Of a stretch of 64,000 bases of DNA, positions 1 to 8,722 are shown in pieces. The DNA is taken from assembly GCA_900315455.1 (NCBI GenBank), contig OMZE01000021.1, positions 1 to 64,000 of the forward strand. Reading direction: 5' to 3'. The DNA is from an uncultured Prevotellaceae bacterium. Lineage in GTDB: Bacteria > Bacteroidota > Bacteroidia > Bacteroidales > Bacteroidaceae. Position 1 is the first letter of the stretch, and each line of letters opens with the position of its first letter. Position numbers and translations under genes: made by a program. The notes below the pieces were generated by a model. The model was not told the origin of the DNA. It was given only the letters and a program-made list of their open reading frames with translations, and searched no databases.

Positions 1-1486
1 ACTCCTGTTGCGTCAACCCTCCATTATGGACTACCTGATTGTAAAAATGTGGGATGTTCTCCTGAAGAAGGGCTTTCAAGAGGCTCCAGTCAGAAGAAGT
101 GGGCTGGCAGTTCCCTCGTTTAGCCTTCGCCTTTTCCCTGAACGAGAGCACGATGTTGTCATTCTGCATGGCAGCCTCACATCTCTCATCAGGCATGTTG
201 TCGAATCTTACTTTATAATCTGCAATTTGAGCCGATAGTTTCACGATTTCCTTCTTCTTGTCCTCGATGACTATATCCCTGTTATGCTCCATCATCAAAA
301 GTTCTTGTTTCAACTGTCGCAATCGTTCCTGCGTCCTGTCATAATTACATAGTGCTTCTTCATACTCTCTTTGCAACTTTTCCAGTGCTTTTCGCTTTTT
401 CCTGTATCGCAGATTGAAAAAAACGGCAGTTATGATACCCAAAATAGAAAGAGATAATAGTACAACTGCAATATAAAGACGTCTGTTGGCTTTTTCCGCA
501 TTCTCTTGTGCCTGTTTCTGATAGCGGTTGTAGTTGTAATTTGCCGCCATCTGGGCTGTCAACTCCCTGTCTTTCAATATGGATGACGAATCAATGGACA
601 TGCAGTATAGAGTGGCATATTTAGCGATGGAATCACCTATGTGCTTTTTTTGATATACGCTCAATAGCCCCTTGTACATGGGATTTGCACTCAGATAGCT
701 CATCTTGGGACGGAAAATCTTCCTATAACACATCTCTGCTGAATCCAACAGATTGATATTCTCATAATACTTGCCTTTGTAATAAAAGTACTGGCGTTTG
801 GAAGGAGGCAGTTCGTGGTTCTCGTCGAACAAAGAACATTTTGATTCATATCTGTCTATCAAGTCTTTCAAAGCAGTATTTTTCGATGGCTGGTCTGCAT
901 AGAGATACATTAGCATTGTAGATGCTTTCAGTTCTTCCTGAAGATAGCCATGCTTCTGATATAGGAGGATTGCATCTTTCAGGATGATTTCAGCACTGTC
1001 GTTCTTGTTTTGAAGTAAATACGAACTTGCCATCATCTTATATTCATGAATGGCTACTAAAGTGTCTTTTGAGAGAAGCGTGAAATGATAGGCTTTCTTT
1101 CTGGCGTCAACTGCTTCAGACAACAGCAGTTGGCTGTAAAACAGGTTTGCCATTTGAGAATATGCTTTTCCCAGTGTCTTATAGTCACAATCAGCGGCTG
1201 CAGTGTCTGCGCAATTGACAGCATCCTGCCATGTCTCGATGGCACGTGGCGACTCACCCATGTCCCGATAGGCGCAGCCGAGAAGGTAATGGGCACGGAG
1301 ACGCTCGTTAGGAGTGCCGTGACTGTCGAAATAAGCCGTAGCCTCTTTAAGAAGGCTATCAGAGGTGATGGGGATATAGGCGCGGTTCAGGCTGTCGACC
1401 TCATCAAGCACCTCTCGCTCCTTCCCACCACCCACACAGGCAGCGAGTAATATTATTGCAATGACGATGTATAATAGTTTCCGCAT
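1..1486 (-). CDS. TPR-repeat signalling lipoprotein, cut by window start
   Basis: The frame is open from an ATG at 1486 down to base 1, about 495 codons, and its C-terminus lies outside the window. The N-terminus is a lipoprotein signal ending LLAAC, with Cys at about residue 17. A long helical region with TPR-like helices follows (for example the stretch containing GCAYRDMGESPRAIETWQDA). Then comes one membrane segment (RRLYIAVVLLSLSILGIITA) and a charged coiled coil rich in K, R, E and Q. The last visible residues (ALLQENIPHFYNQ, then GGLTQQE) resemble the start of the DNA-binding tail found in Bacteroidetes TPR-membrane-HTH regulators. By family knowledge these couple envelope sensing to transcription. 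The ligand cannot be read from sequence, and the HTH itself is not visible. Confidence 0.85.
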   Translation of the reverse strand, partial: MRKLLYIVIAIILLAACVGGGKEREVLDEVDSLNRAYIPITSDSLLKEATAYFDSHGTPNERLRAHYLLGCAYRDMGESPRAIETWQDAVNCADTAAADCDYKTLGKAYSQMANLFYSQLLLSEAVDARKKAYHFTLLSKDTLVAIHEYKMMASSYLLQNKNDSAEIILKDAILLYQKHGYLQEELKASTMLMYLYADQPSKNTALKDLIDRYESKCSLFDENHELPPSKRQYFYYKGKYYENINLLDSAEMCYRKIFRPKMSYLSANPMYKGLLSVYQKKHIGDSIAKYATLYCMSIDSSSILKDRELTAQMAANYNYNRYQKQAQENAEKANRRLYIAVVLLSLSILGIITAVFFNLRYRKKRKALEKLQREYEEALCNYDRTQERLRQLKQELLMMEHNRDIVIEDKKKEIVKLSAQIADYKVRFDNMPDERCEAAMQNDNIVLSFREKAKAKRGNCQPTSSDWSLLKALLQENIPHFYNQVVHNGGLTQQE

Positions 1487-1556
1487 TCAGAATCAATTGA
1501 TTGATACTTCATGTTTGGGATTACAAGATGAATTAGTCTCAGTGGTAAAGTTTTGG

Positions 1557-1564
1557 CAAAAGTA
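1557..1564 (-). promoter_or_regulatory. -7 box for the TPR regulator
   Basis: TACTTTTG followed by C reads on the minus strand and matches the Bacteroidetes TAnnTTTG box, about 70 bases before the ATG at 1486. A TTTG lies 22 bases upstream, slightly longer than the usual 19-20. Confidence 0.5.
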
Positions 1565-1765
1565 TACATAAACGGAAGATTTTAATCAAAATCGGCTATA
1601 AAAAAATACACATTTTTACACATTGGGCTTGTTTTCCCACACATCTTTGCCTTTGAATCGCGGGACGGAGTTTCCCGTTTATTTTCATTTAAAGTTTCTA
1701 ATCATTGGGATTCATTGGAAACCTATCTGTAGAACTTCGCCGTCTTTCATCTATCGTCCCTCTTC

Positions 1766-2229
1766 TTATTCCCTAGGAAATTTTTTTATCAGCGGTTTGA
1801 ATAATGGCTGAGGTGAGTCCTCGTATATATCATGAAAATTCCAACATACATCAAAATAGAAATTATCATTTTGCTTGGCTTTAGTCAAAGCCTTCTCAAC
1901 CATATCGTAACACCATTGTGAATGATAGGCAAAAAGCACTTGAAAAGCAGATCTCATACACCCATTCTTATCCTTCTCGTCCAAGATCTTTTGGCATTCG
2001 CGTTTGACAAGTGGAATAAATGCATCATCAGGCCATGCAGCAACAGCATGTAGAGCCACCCTTAAAGTGTCACGATAATCCCAGGGGTCCTTGTTTCCCG
2101 CTTGTGAAAGCAATCTAATGATTTCTTGTTTCTCCTTTTCTCTGTGGAATTTAGCTAAAGCCACCAATGCCCAACAATCTTGTTTGTATATTTCACGAAG
2201 CCGATTCTCGTTTTCACATTTTATCTTCT
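1766..2229 (-). pseudogene. 5'-truncated HEAT-like reading frame
   Basis: Protein-like sequence runs from just after a TAG at 2230-2228 to the stop at 1766 (about 153 codons), but the frame contains no ATG. The first possible starts are TTG at 2167 and GTG at 2164, and the residues before them (REIYKQDCWALVALAKF) already look like part of a helical repeat protein. The visible protein is alpha-helical, with HEAT-like pairs, and ends KPLIKKFPRE. The gene just upstream on the same strand ends at 2242. I read this as the 3' remainder of a larger gene, or less likely a gene with a TTG start. No function is assigned. Confidence 0.5.
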
Positions 2230-2241
2230 ATGATGAGCGTA

Positions 2242-3087
2242 TTACTCTTTCGGTTTTACCTCAAACTCACAGGTCAGCAGGTGCCAATTCTGAACTGCGC
2301 TCCACCACCTGAAAGACTTGGATTCATAGACTTTTACAGCAGAGCCTTTGATGTCGTCTTCTGTGGAATAATATAAGTTGAAGCGGTACTTGCCGGGACG
2401 GGTTTTCCTCCCGAAACTGGCCACCCAAGCCGGTTTTTCGGAATTTGGGTAAAGCGGTGGCTCGTCTGCCCAGGTGGTGCAAATCTGACCGCCATGGTTT
2501 CCTTCATATTTGCCATCTACCCAATGGGAGAGCGTCCCCCAGAGATAACCCGGAAGCCACTCCCCGTATAGTGTGTCGCGACTTTCGTTCTTAACGAGAA
2601 ACAATGGACCGGGAAACTCGCCATTCTCACCGGTAGAATTGCGCACGAATTCGATTTTGACCAATGGGGAAGGGTGGGAGTATATGGTGATGGTGAACCG
2701 ACCAGAGTTGATGGAGTCTTTGCTCTTCCAGTCGGAATAGTTTCTGAGTTCCCGTCGGAAATGGGCTGATGTCTCCACCTTGTATTCTTCACCTGTCAGC
2801 GTGAAACTTCTCTCCAGGGAATCCCTGCCGGATTGGGCACAGGAAAAGACCGTCTTCAGCCGGTATTCGCCAAGTTGCTCCAAAAGAATCGTTTTTTGCA
2901 TCTGCCTGACGGTGTCATCAAACAGAATCGTGCTCTTCCCATCAGGAAGAAGCATGCTCAATGTGCCATGGGCGGTGGATGGTATCCCCTCGACAGCATA
3001 ATCTATCAGCATGTCGCACTGTCCCTTCGCGGTAGCAAAGTGCATCATTGCCAAAAACAGTAAGAGCAGTATCCTGTTCCTTTTCAT
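2242..3087 (-). CDS. secreted protein of unknown function
   Basis: A 281-residue protein starting at the ATG at 3087 (MKRNRILLLLFLAMMHFATA), which gives a clean Sec signal peptide. The open frame upstream of this Met is not signal-like. The mature part begins with CDMLIDYAVEGIPSTAHGT and has many aromatic and beta-prone stretches, ending in a region rich in Trp (FRWWSAVQNWH). I recognise no family. It is followed by the truncated frame at 1766-2229, and 636 bases of repeat-containing DNA precede it. Export to the periplasm or outer surface is inferred only from the signal peptide. Confidence 0.65.
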   Translation of the reverse strand: MKRNRILLLLFLAMMHFATAKGQCDMLIDYAVEGIPSTAHGTLSMLLPDGKSTILFDDTVRQMQKTILLEQLGEYRLKTVFSCAQSGRDSLERSFTLTGEEYKVETSAHFRRELRNYSDWKSKDSINSGRFTITIYSHPSPLVKIEFVRNSTGENGEFPGPLFLVKNESRDTLYGEWLPGYLWGTLSHWVDGKYEGNHGGQICTTWADEPPLYPNSEKPAWVASFGRKTRPGKYRFNLYYSTEDDIKGSAVKVYESKSFRWWSAVQNWHLLTCEFEVKPKE

Positions 3088-3723
3088 CGGTTGTCGTAGG
3101 TTATACAAAGACACAAAGGAAAAACTCAGTATCTCCGTGCCTCTGTGTTGATATAGATATTCTTGGTTTGTTGACCATAAATCAAAATCTTCTTCTCCGT
3201 GATTCATGTTTATCCTACCCAATCCTTAACTAGGGTGGGGGCTCGGTAACCTCTCACGGTCTTTCCACATCTGAGCCATGTCTCGCAGAACGACATGTTG
3301 AGGAGTGTCTTATTACATCGTGGTATAAAAGAAATCCACATTATTGTATAAGGCAAAAATAGGATAAATAAACAAAAGTGCAAAGCAATCGACGAAATAA
3401 AAGTTGACAAGAATTCACAACACTGTGTAAAATGTTGATTATAAGGATTTTGTAAATGAGAAAAAAACTACGAAATAATTTGAAAGGATTGACAAAATTC
3501 GTGTAATTCGTGAAGTCGCTTGCGATTTTTTAAATCAAATTTTCGTGTTATTCGCATTCGTGTTCGATGCGGTGACAATCAGGCGAAGCCCAAAATTAAT
3601 TTTCAATCTTCAATTTTCAATTTTCAATCGGGCGAAGCCCAAAATTAATTTTCAATCTTCAATTTTCAATTTTCAATCGGGCGAAGCCCGAAATCAATCT
3701 TCAATCGGGCGAAGCCCGAAATA
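3088..3723. other. long intergenic stretch with repeats
   Basis: No gene is supported here. It contains a degenerate copy of the ctctgtgttga element (3100-3166), AT-rich DNA with no clear promoter, and the heptad array listed separately. A short minus-strand string (about 3238-3303) reads like a protein tail (RDMAQMWKDRER) but is bounded by stops and is probably decayed. Confidence 0.5.
3581..3722. repeat. TTTTCAA heptad array with GGCGAAGCC inserts
   Basis: Four GGCGAAGCC cores begin at 3582, 3631, 3680 and 3708. The spacings are 49, 49 and 28 bases, all multiples of seven, and the DNA between them is built from TTTTCAA / TCTTCAA heptads. The array ends at the stop codon of the S41 protease gene. 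Related arrays lie at 12658, 27488 and 62871. Confidence 0.9.
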
Positions 3724-4761
3724 TCATTCGCAAAGCAATTGCCTTGCGGTCTCGATAATCGTGTCGCGCCCCTTGGCCATATCCTCGTCAGTGAGAGATA
3801 CGGGATAGTCGGGAGCTATGCCGAACTCCGTGTCCTGCTTGTCGCGGTCGTACATCGGACAGGCAGAGAAGCGGACACTCCAGCCACACGGCAACTGACT
3901 CGAGAAAGGCAGACCGGCACCACCACCGGTGCGGTCGCCCACTACAATTACGTTGGGAAAACACTTCATGTATTTCACAAACTCGTTGGCTGCGCTGAAC
4001 ACCCCACGGTTGGTGAGCACTGCCACACGCTTCTGCCAACGCCGCCCGCTGGATGGCTTCAGATGCTGCTCCTCCATTGCGGAGAAGTCGCTGTGGCCCT
4101 TCCCCGTCTTGTGGCGGATATATCCCACCAACTTCTCCTCGTTGGTGAACCGTGCCGCCAACTCCTGTGCCGTGGAGACGAGGCCGCCGCCGTTGTCGCG
4201 GATGTCGATAATCAAGGCGCGGCAGGGAGCCAGCAGACTGAGCATGTTCTCAAGGTTGCCCGCCCCAATGTCGTTGGCAAAACTGGCGTAGCGCACATAG
4301 CCGATATTGTCGTCGAGCACGCGGTAGCGCATGCCGGCACTCATTCTGTAGTCGGTACCCAGGTAAATGCGCAGCAGCGTGTCGCTCACGTTGGTGGGGT
4401 AGTCCTCCTGCCAACTCCATTCACGGCCGGTGTCGAAAGCCGTGTAGATATTCACATGACCGTCGCGCAACTCCGACAGCATGTTGCAGAGCACCTCAAA
4501 CATCTGGAGCCTGCTCATATTGTCGTTGAAGCGGGGAGCGTAGCGGGCATGCACCTCGTTCCAGTCGAGCCCGATGGTCGCCTTCTTATAGTCGAAGAAG
4601 CAGTAGCGCTCGTCGATGATGCGCCACAACGCCTCGAAGTTGCCCGAAGGGGTATTGGGCATTTCTTCCTCTTCTACACACGCGGTGGGCAATGTCAGCG
4701 CGCAGCAGACCAGGAGGATGGCGGCAAGGCAATGGAGGAGGTGTCTGTGGATGGCTGTCAT
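3724..4761 (-). CDS. S41-family peptidase lipoprotein
   Basis: A 345-residue protein with a lipoprotein signal ending LPTAC (Cys28), so probably anchored in the periplasm-facing or outer membrane. It carries C-terminal-processing-protease features: ELRDGHVNIY, the core strand IIDIRDNGGG, and GVFSAANEF, where the Ser at about residue 255 is the expected nucleophile, followed by GDRTGGGAGLP. There is no obvious PDZ domain, so it is closer to the tricorn-core-like S41 enzymes common in Bacteroidetes. Its start overlaps the stop of the DUF3316 gene by 4 bases (ATGA), so translational coupling is likely. The substrate is unknown. Confidence 0.85.
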   Translation of the reverse strand: MTAIHRHLLHCLAAILLVCCALTLPTACVEEEEMPNTPSGNFEALWRIIDERYCFFDYKKATIGLDWNEVHARYAPRFNDNMSRLQMFEVLCNMLSELRDGHVNIYTAFDTGREWSWQEDYPTNVSDTLLRIYLGTDYRMSAGMRYRVLDDNIGYVRYASFANDIGAGNLENMLSLLAPCRALIIDIRDNGGGLVSTAQELAARFTNEEKLVGYIRHKTGKGHSDFSAMEEQHLKPSSGRRWQKRVAVLTNRGVFSAANEFVKYMKCFPNVIVVGDRTGGGAGLPFSSQLPCGWSVRFSACPMYDRDKQDTEFGIAPDYPVSLTDEDMAKGRDTIIETARQLLCE

Positions 4762-5588
4762 GGGATGATGTCGGTAATGGTGAAGTGCCTCACGTATCCG
4801 ATGAGGAATGAGTGGGTGTAGAAATGCTGTTTCAGGTGGTTCACCTCGGCTTGCTGGTAGTCGCCGAGATAGCCCACACGCCAGGTGGTGTGCAACAGGC
4901 GGAAATCCACCGTGAGCATCTGCCGAAGTGAAGGGGCAGAGGCAACGGTGGTCACCACGGCGTTGTGGTCGTAGTTGCCGAGCGAGAAGATTTCATAGTA
5001 CGACTGCCCGTAGTTGGGACTGAACATGATGCCTACCAGGGGCACCGATACCTCGTAGCGGAAGTGGAGTTTCGCCTTGCCCAGGTGGGTGCGGCAGAGG
5101 GCTGCCAGCGAGGGACCTAGTTGCAGCGATAAACGGACTTGGGCAGGGTTGTTGGAATTGCGCTCGTCGTAGATGAATCCCAGGTTCAGGTCGCCCATCC
5201 ATCCAGCCTGCAATTGCCAAGAGTCGCCGAGATGCCAGTCGCGGCGGCGGGAGAGGTTGAGGGTGTAGAGCCCCGACATCTGACTGCCGTCGCCAGAGCG
5301 GTCCTCGCCCATGGCGATGCTCCCGTAGTGGGTGAGTTGGGTGATGAAGCGCCGTCCGGGGCGCAGCCGCATGTTCTGCGAAACAAAGCGCAGTTCCACG
5401 CCACTGTATTCCTCGGGCGAGAGATAGGTGTCGAGGGTGTTGATATGTCCTATTCCCAGCAACTGCACGTTCTCCACCTCACGACTGGCAGAGGATTGTG
5501 CGCAGAGTGGTGCTGTCCACCAACATGAGAGAAAGAGGATGAAGGCGGAAAGACAGTGGAGATAGGGCTTTCTAGAAATCTTTATCAT
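4758..5588 (-). CDS. DUF3316-like exported protein
   Basis: 276 residues from the ATG at 5588 (MIKISRKPYLHC), with a signal peptide ending near APLCAQ. The mature protein starts with a stretch containing ENVQLLGIGHINTLDTYLS and looks like a small outer-membrane beta-barrel, with alternating polar and aromatic strands and a C-terminal strand ending TITDIIP. I place it with the DUF3316 proteins of Bacteroidetes, whose role is unknown. The start lies 17 bases inside the topoisomerase gene, and its stop overlaps the S41 gene, so the three are probably co-transcribed. Confidence 0.7.
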   Translation of the reverse strand: MIKISRKPYLHCLSAFILFLSCWWTAPLCAQSSASREVENVQLLGIGHINTLDTYLSPEEYSGVELRFVSQNMRLRPGRRFITQLTHYGSIAMGEDRSGDGSQMSGLYTLNLSRRRDWHLGDSWQLQAGWMGDLNLGFIYDERNSNNPAQVRLSLQLGPSLAALCRTHLGKAKLHFRYEVSVPLVGIMFSPNYGQSYYEIFSLGNYDHNAVVTTVASAPSLRQMLTVDFRLLHTTWRVGYLGDYQQAEVNHLKQHFYTHSFLIGYVRHFTITDIIP

Positions 5589-8388
5589 CGAATAGGAACT
5601 GTTGACCAGTAATCTCGGTGATGACTTGCTGCTCGCTCTTGCCGGCATCGGGGTCGAGGTTCTCGGGCTCCTCAGGCTCCTCGTTGCTGTCGTCGGATTC
5701 TGGCTCTGGGAAGCGGGTGGGCTCCAGTTCCTCTACCTTGTCGATGTGCAGCGTGGTAATGCGCTTGCCGCGGGCCTTGAAGCCCTTCACGGCGATGAAA
5801 CTCTCCACGTCGACCTCCATCGGCTCGCGGCTGGCGTCGGTGCCGCCGAAGTGGACGAGGATGCGTGGATAGGGCTGGTCGGTGAGCAGCAATTCGCGGT
5901 TCTCCGGGTTTTCGCCCAGATAGTTCTGGTGGCGCTTCGTGGCCTCCATCCTGAAGCGTTTCAGATAGAGGAACCCTTGTTGCTCGGCATCGAGGAGCAC
6001 GGCGCTCCACACCTTGTTGGGGTCCCATTTCTCTACAATGCGGATGTTCGACTCGAAGTGGTTGTTCACGTCGAAGTTGGTGATATAGAACTCACCGCCT
6101 TCGAGCACCACGAGGATGTAGTCGCCCTCGTTGAACTCGCCCAGCAGCCTGCCGTGCTCGTCGTAGTTGAGGCGGTTGACATCGGGGTCGTACCACACCT
6201 TCCTGCCGCCGAGAGTGCTGTGGCCGTGACTCTTCAGCGCGATGCGGTGGATGGGGTTGCGGGTGAGCAGGTTGCCCTTGCTGCCACGCCCCTTGATGAG
6301 CACCTCGGAAAAGTCTTTCTCAATGAAGATTTTCTTCAGTTTGGGGTTGGGCTCCAGCGTCACCTTGATGACCTCGGCCTCACCGTTGGGGTTGCAGGTG
6401 AAGTAGACTACCCTGGAACCGGGGGTGCCCTGCGTGAGGTCGTATTCCTTGTCGCGGGCAAGACTGGTCACGTTGAAACGCTTGATCATGTAACTGCCAC
6501 GCTTGCCGTCGCGGTAGACGACGTTGTAGATGGTGCGGGTGTCGTTTTTCTTGAACACCTGCACGTGGAGTACGTTCTTGCCCACGAAAATCTTCTCTGC
6601 CACCTTCACCACCTTGTACTTGCCGTCGCGGTAGAACACAATGATGTCGTCGATGTCGGAGCAGTTGCACACAAACTCGTCTTTCTTCAGACCCGTGCCG
6701 ATGAAACCGTCGGAACGGTTGATGTAGAGTTTCTGGTTGGCTTCCACCACCTTCGATGCCACGATGGTGTCGAAGTTCTTGATTTCGGTGAGGCGGGGAT
6801 GCTGGTCACCGTATTTCTTGAGGATATACTCAAACCACTTCACGGTGTAGTCCACGAGGTGGGCGAGGTCGTAGTCTATCTGCTCTATCTCGCCCTTGAT
6901 GCGGAGGATGAGTTCGTCGGCCTTGTCTTTGTTGAACTTCAGGATGCGCTGCATCTTGATTTCCATCAGCCGCAGGATATCGTCCTTGGTCACCTCGCGA
7001 ATCATCTGTGGATAGAACGGGGTGAGGCGCTCGTCGACGTAGGCGCAGGCGGAATCCATGTCGGGGGCGTTCTCAAACGGACGGCCCTTGTAGATGCGCT
7101 CCTCGATGAAGATCTTTTCCAACGAGGCAAAGTGGAGTTGTTCGAGCAGTTCGCCCTTGCGTATCTCCAGTTCGCGGCGCAACAGGTCTTTCGTGTGGTC
7201 TGCGGAATGGCGCAGCAGGTCGCTCACGGTGATGAACATCGGCTTGTTGTCTACGATGACGCAACAGTTGGGCGCGATATTGATTTCGCAGTCGGTGAAG
7301 GCGTAGAGGGCGTCGATGGTCTTGTCGGATGACACGCCGGGGGCGAGGTGAACGAGAATCTCCACGTTGGCAGCGGTGTTGTCGTCCACCTTCTTCACCT
7401 TGATTTTGTTCTTCTCGATGGCCTTGAGGATGGAGTCGATGAGTGTCGACGTGGTCTTGCTGAAAGGTATCTCGCGGATGACCAGCGTCTTCGTGTCGAG
7501 TTTCTCGATTTTAGCGCGTACGCGCAGTCCGCCGCCACGCAACCCGTCGTTGTAACGGCTCACGTCGATGGAACCGCCGGTGGGGAAGTCGGGGTAGAGT
7601 TTGAACTCCTCGCCACGCAGGTAACTGATGGCGGCGTGGCATATCTCGCAGAAGTTGTGGGGGAGCACCTTGGAGGCAAGACCTACGGCAATGCCCTCGG
7701 CACCTTGTGCAAGGAGCAGGGGGAATTTCACGGGCAGCGCGATGGGCTCCTTGTTGCGCCCGTCGTAACTCAACTGCCAGTCGGTGGTCTTGGGGTTGAA
7801 AACGGTGTCGAGGGCGAATTTCGAGAGCCGCGCCTCGATGTAACGGGGAGCGGCGGCACGGTCGCCGGTGAGGATGTTGCCCCAGTTGCCCTGGGTGTCG
7901 ATAAGCAGGTCTTTCTGACCGAGTTGCACGAGGGCGTCGCCGATGGAGGCGTCACCATGGGGGTGAAACTGCATCGTATGGCCCACAATGTTGGCCACCT
8001 TGTTGTAGCGGCCGTCGTCCATGCGCTTCATCGAGTGGAGGATGCGGCGCTGCACGGGTTTCAGACCGTCGTCGATTTTCGGCACGGCACGCTCGAGAAT
8101 CACATACGAGGCGTAGTCGAGAAACCAGTTCTGGTACATCCCGCTGAGGTGATGCACGGCGGAGGCGTCGAAGCGGTTTACCGGACGGTAGTCGGAGTGC
8201 TGCTCCTCGGGCTGCTCCTCACCGTCCTCGTCGTCGGCAAAGTCGTTGTCTGTTTCTTCGTCTGTCGTGTCGCTGTCGTCGGACGGTTCCTCTGCGTTCT
8301 CGTCGCTAACGGGGTCTTCGGAAACACCTTCGTTTTCGAGATTCTCGTCGTTTTCCAATATTTCGTCGTCTTTCTTCTTGTCGCTCAT
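5572..8388 (-). CDS. parC: DNA topoisomerase IV subunit A (GyrA/ParC family)
   Basis: 938 residues from the ATG at 8388 (MSDKKKDDEI). Type IIA breakage-reunion subunit: the winged-helix segment FHPHGDASIGDALVQLG and the catalytic Tyr183 in AAPRYIEARLSKF are present. A beta-pinwheel-type C-terminal region follows. The first 65 or so residues are a very acidic, disordered extension, and the last 60 are acidic too. With its ATPase partner it passes one duplex through another to decatenate chromosomes. ParC is preferred over GyrA because no GyrA box (QRRGGKG) is visible, but the assignment between the two paralogues is by judgement. The ATPase subunit is not adjacent. Confidence 0.9.
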   Translation of the reverse strand: MSDKKKDDEILENDENLENEGVSEDPVSDENAEEPSDDSDTTDEETDNDFADDEDGEEQPEEQHSDYRPVNRFDASAVHHLSGMYQNWFLDYASYVILERAVPKIDDGLKPVQRRILHSMKRMDDGRYNKVANIVGHTMQFHPHGDASIGDALVQLGQKDLLIDTQGNWGNILTGDRAAAPRYIEARLSKFALDTVFNPKTTDWQLSYDGRNKEPIALPVKFPLLLAQGAEGIAVGLASKVLPHNFCEICHAAISYLRGEEFKLYPDFPTGGSIDVSRYNDGLRGGGLRVRAKIEKLDTKTLVIREIPFSKTTSTLIDSILKAIEKNKIKVKKVDDNTAANVEILVHLAPGVSSDKTIDALYAFTDCEINIAPNCCVIVDNKPMFITVSDLLRHSADHTKDLLRRELEIRKGELLEQLHFASLEKIFIEERIYKGRPFENAPDMDSACAYVDERLTPFYPQMIREVTKDDILRLMEIKMQRILKFNKDKADELILRIKGEIEQIDYDLAHLVDYTVKWFEYILKKYGDQHPRLTEIKNFDTIVASKVVEANQKLYINRSDGFIGTGLKKDEFVCNCSDIDDIIVFYRDGKYKVVKVAEKIFVGKNVLHVQVFKKNDTRTIYNVVYRDGKRGSYMIKRFNVTSLARDKEYDLTQGTPGSRVVYFTCNPNGEAEVIKVTLEPNPKLKKIFIEKDFSEVLIKGRGSKGNLLTRNPIHRIALKSHGHSTLGGRKVWYDPDVNRLNYDEHGRLLGEFNEGDYILVVLEGGEFYITNFDVNNHFESNIRIVEKWDPNKVWSAVLLDAEQQGFLYLKRFRMEATKRHQNYLGENPENRELLLTDQPYPRILVHFGGTDASREPMEVDVESFIAVKGFKARGKRITTLHIDKVEELEPTRFPEPESDDSNEEPEEPENLDPDAGKSEQQVITEITGQQFLFDDKDF

Positions 8389-8722
8389 GTCATTGTGCGT
8401 TTTTATGTGTGCAAAGGCTGTCGCCTTCGCACATTTGGGGCAAAGGTATACAAAAAAACTGAGAAAAGCAAATAGAGGTGTGTTTTTCGGGGTTTTATCC
8501 CATGTCAGGCGAAGATTTGGCAGGCATGGAATAATCTTTAATTCAAGTTCCGCAAGTTCAAAACCTATTCGAAAAGAAGAGGTCATTATCAAAACGGCCT
8601 CGCAAGTCTGCCACGACAAGTGGCGGGGTGTTAGCAGGGCGAACGACGGCGGAGCGTGTTCGCGGTTCTTTCTTGTTTCTTCTTTCTGTCCACACAGAAA
8701 GAAGAAAATACCTGAATATCAA

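Noticed and set aside
1623-1811. 62-codon plus-strand frame
   Set aside because: It has no promoter, overlaps the end of the minus-strand remnant and has unlike-protein composition.
3210-3410. 66-codon minus-strand frame
   Set aside because: It has no promoter, crosses AT-rich intergenic DNA and has no protein-like conservation pattern.
3581-3722. Possible origin iterons or CRISPR
   Set aside because: The same heptads occur at four unrelated gene boundaries, without dnaA, rep or cas genes.
3739-4821. Long plus-strand open frame opposite the S41 gene
   Set aside because: It is antisense to a gene with clear motifs and reads as low-complexity V/A/H/G residues typical of complementary-strand shadows.
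5602-8475. Two long plus-strand frames opposite parC
   Set aside because: Composition (VEV, HVD, GVG strings) reflects the complement of parC codon use. No domain is recognisable.
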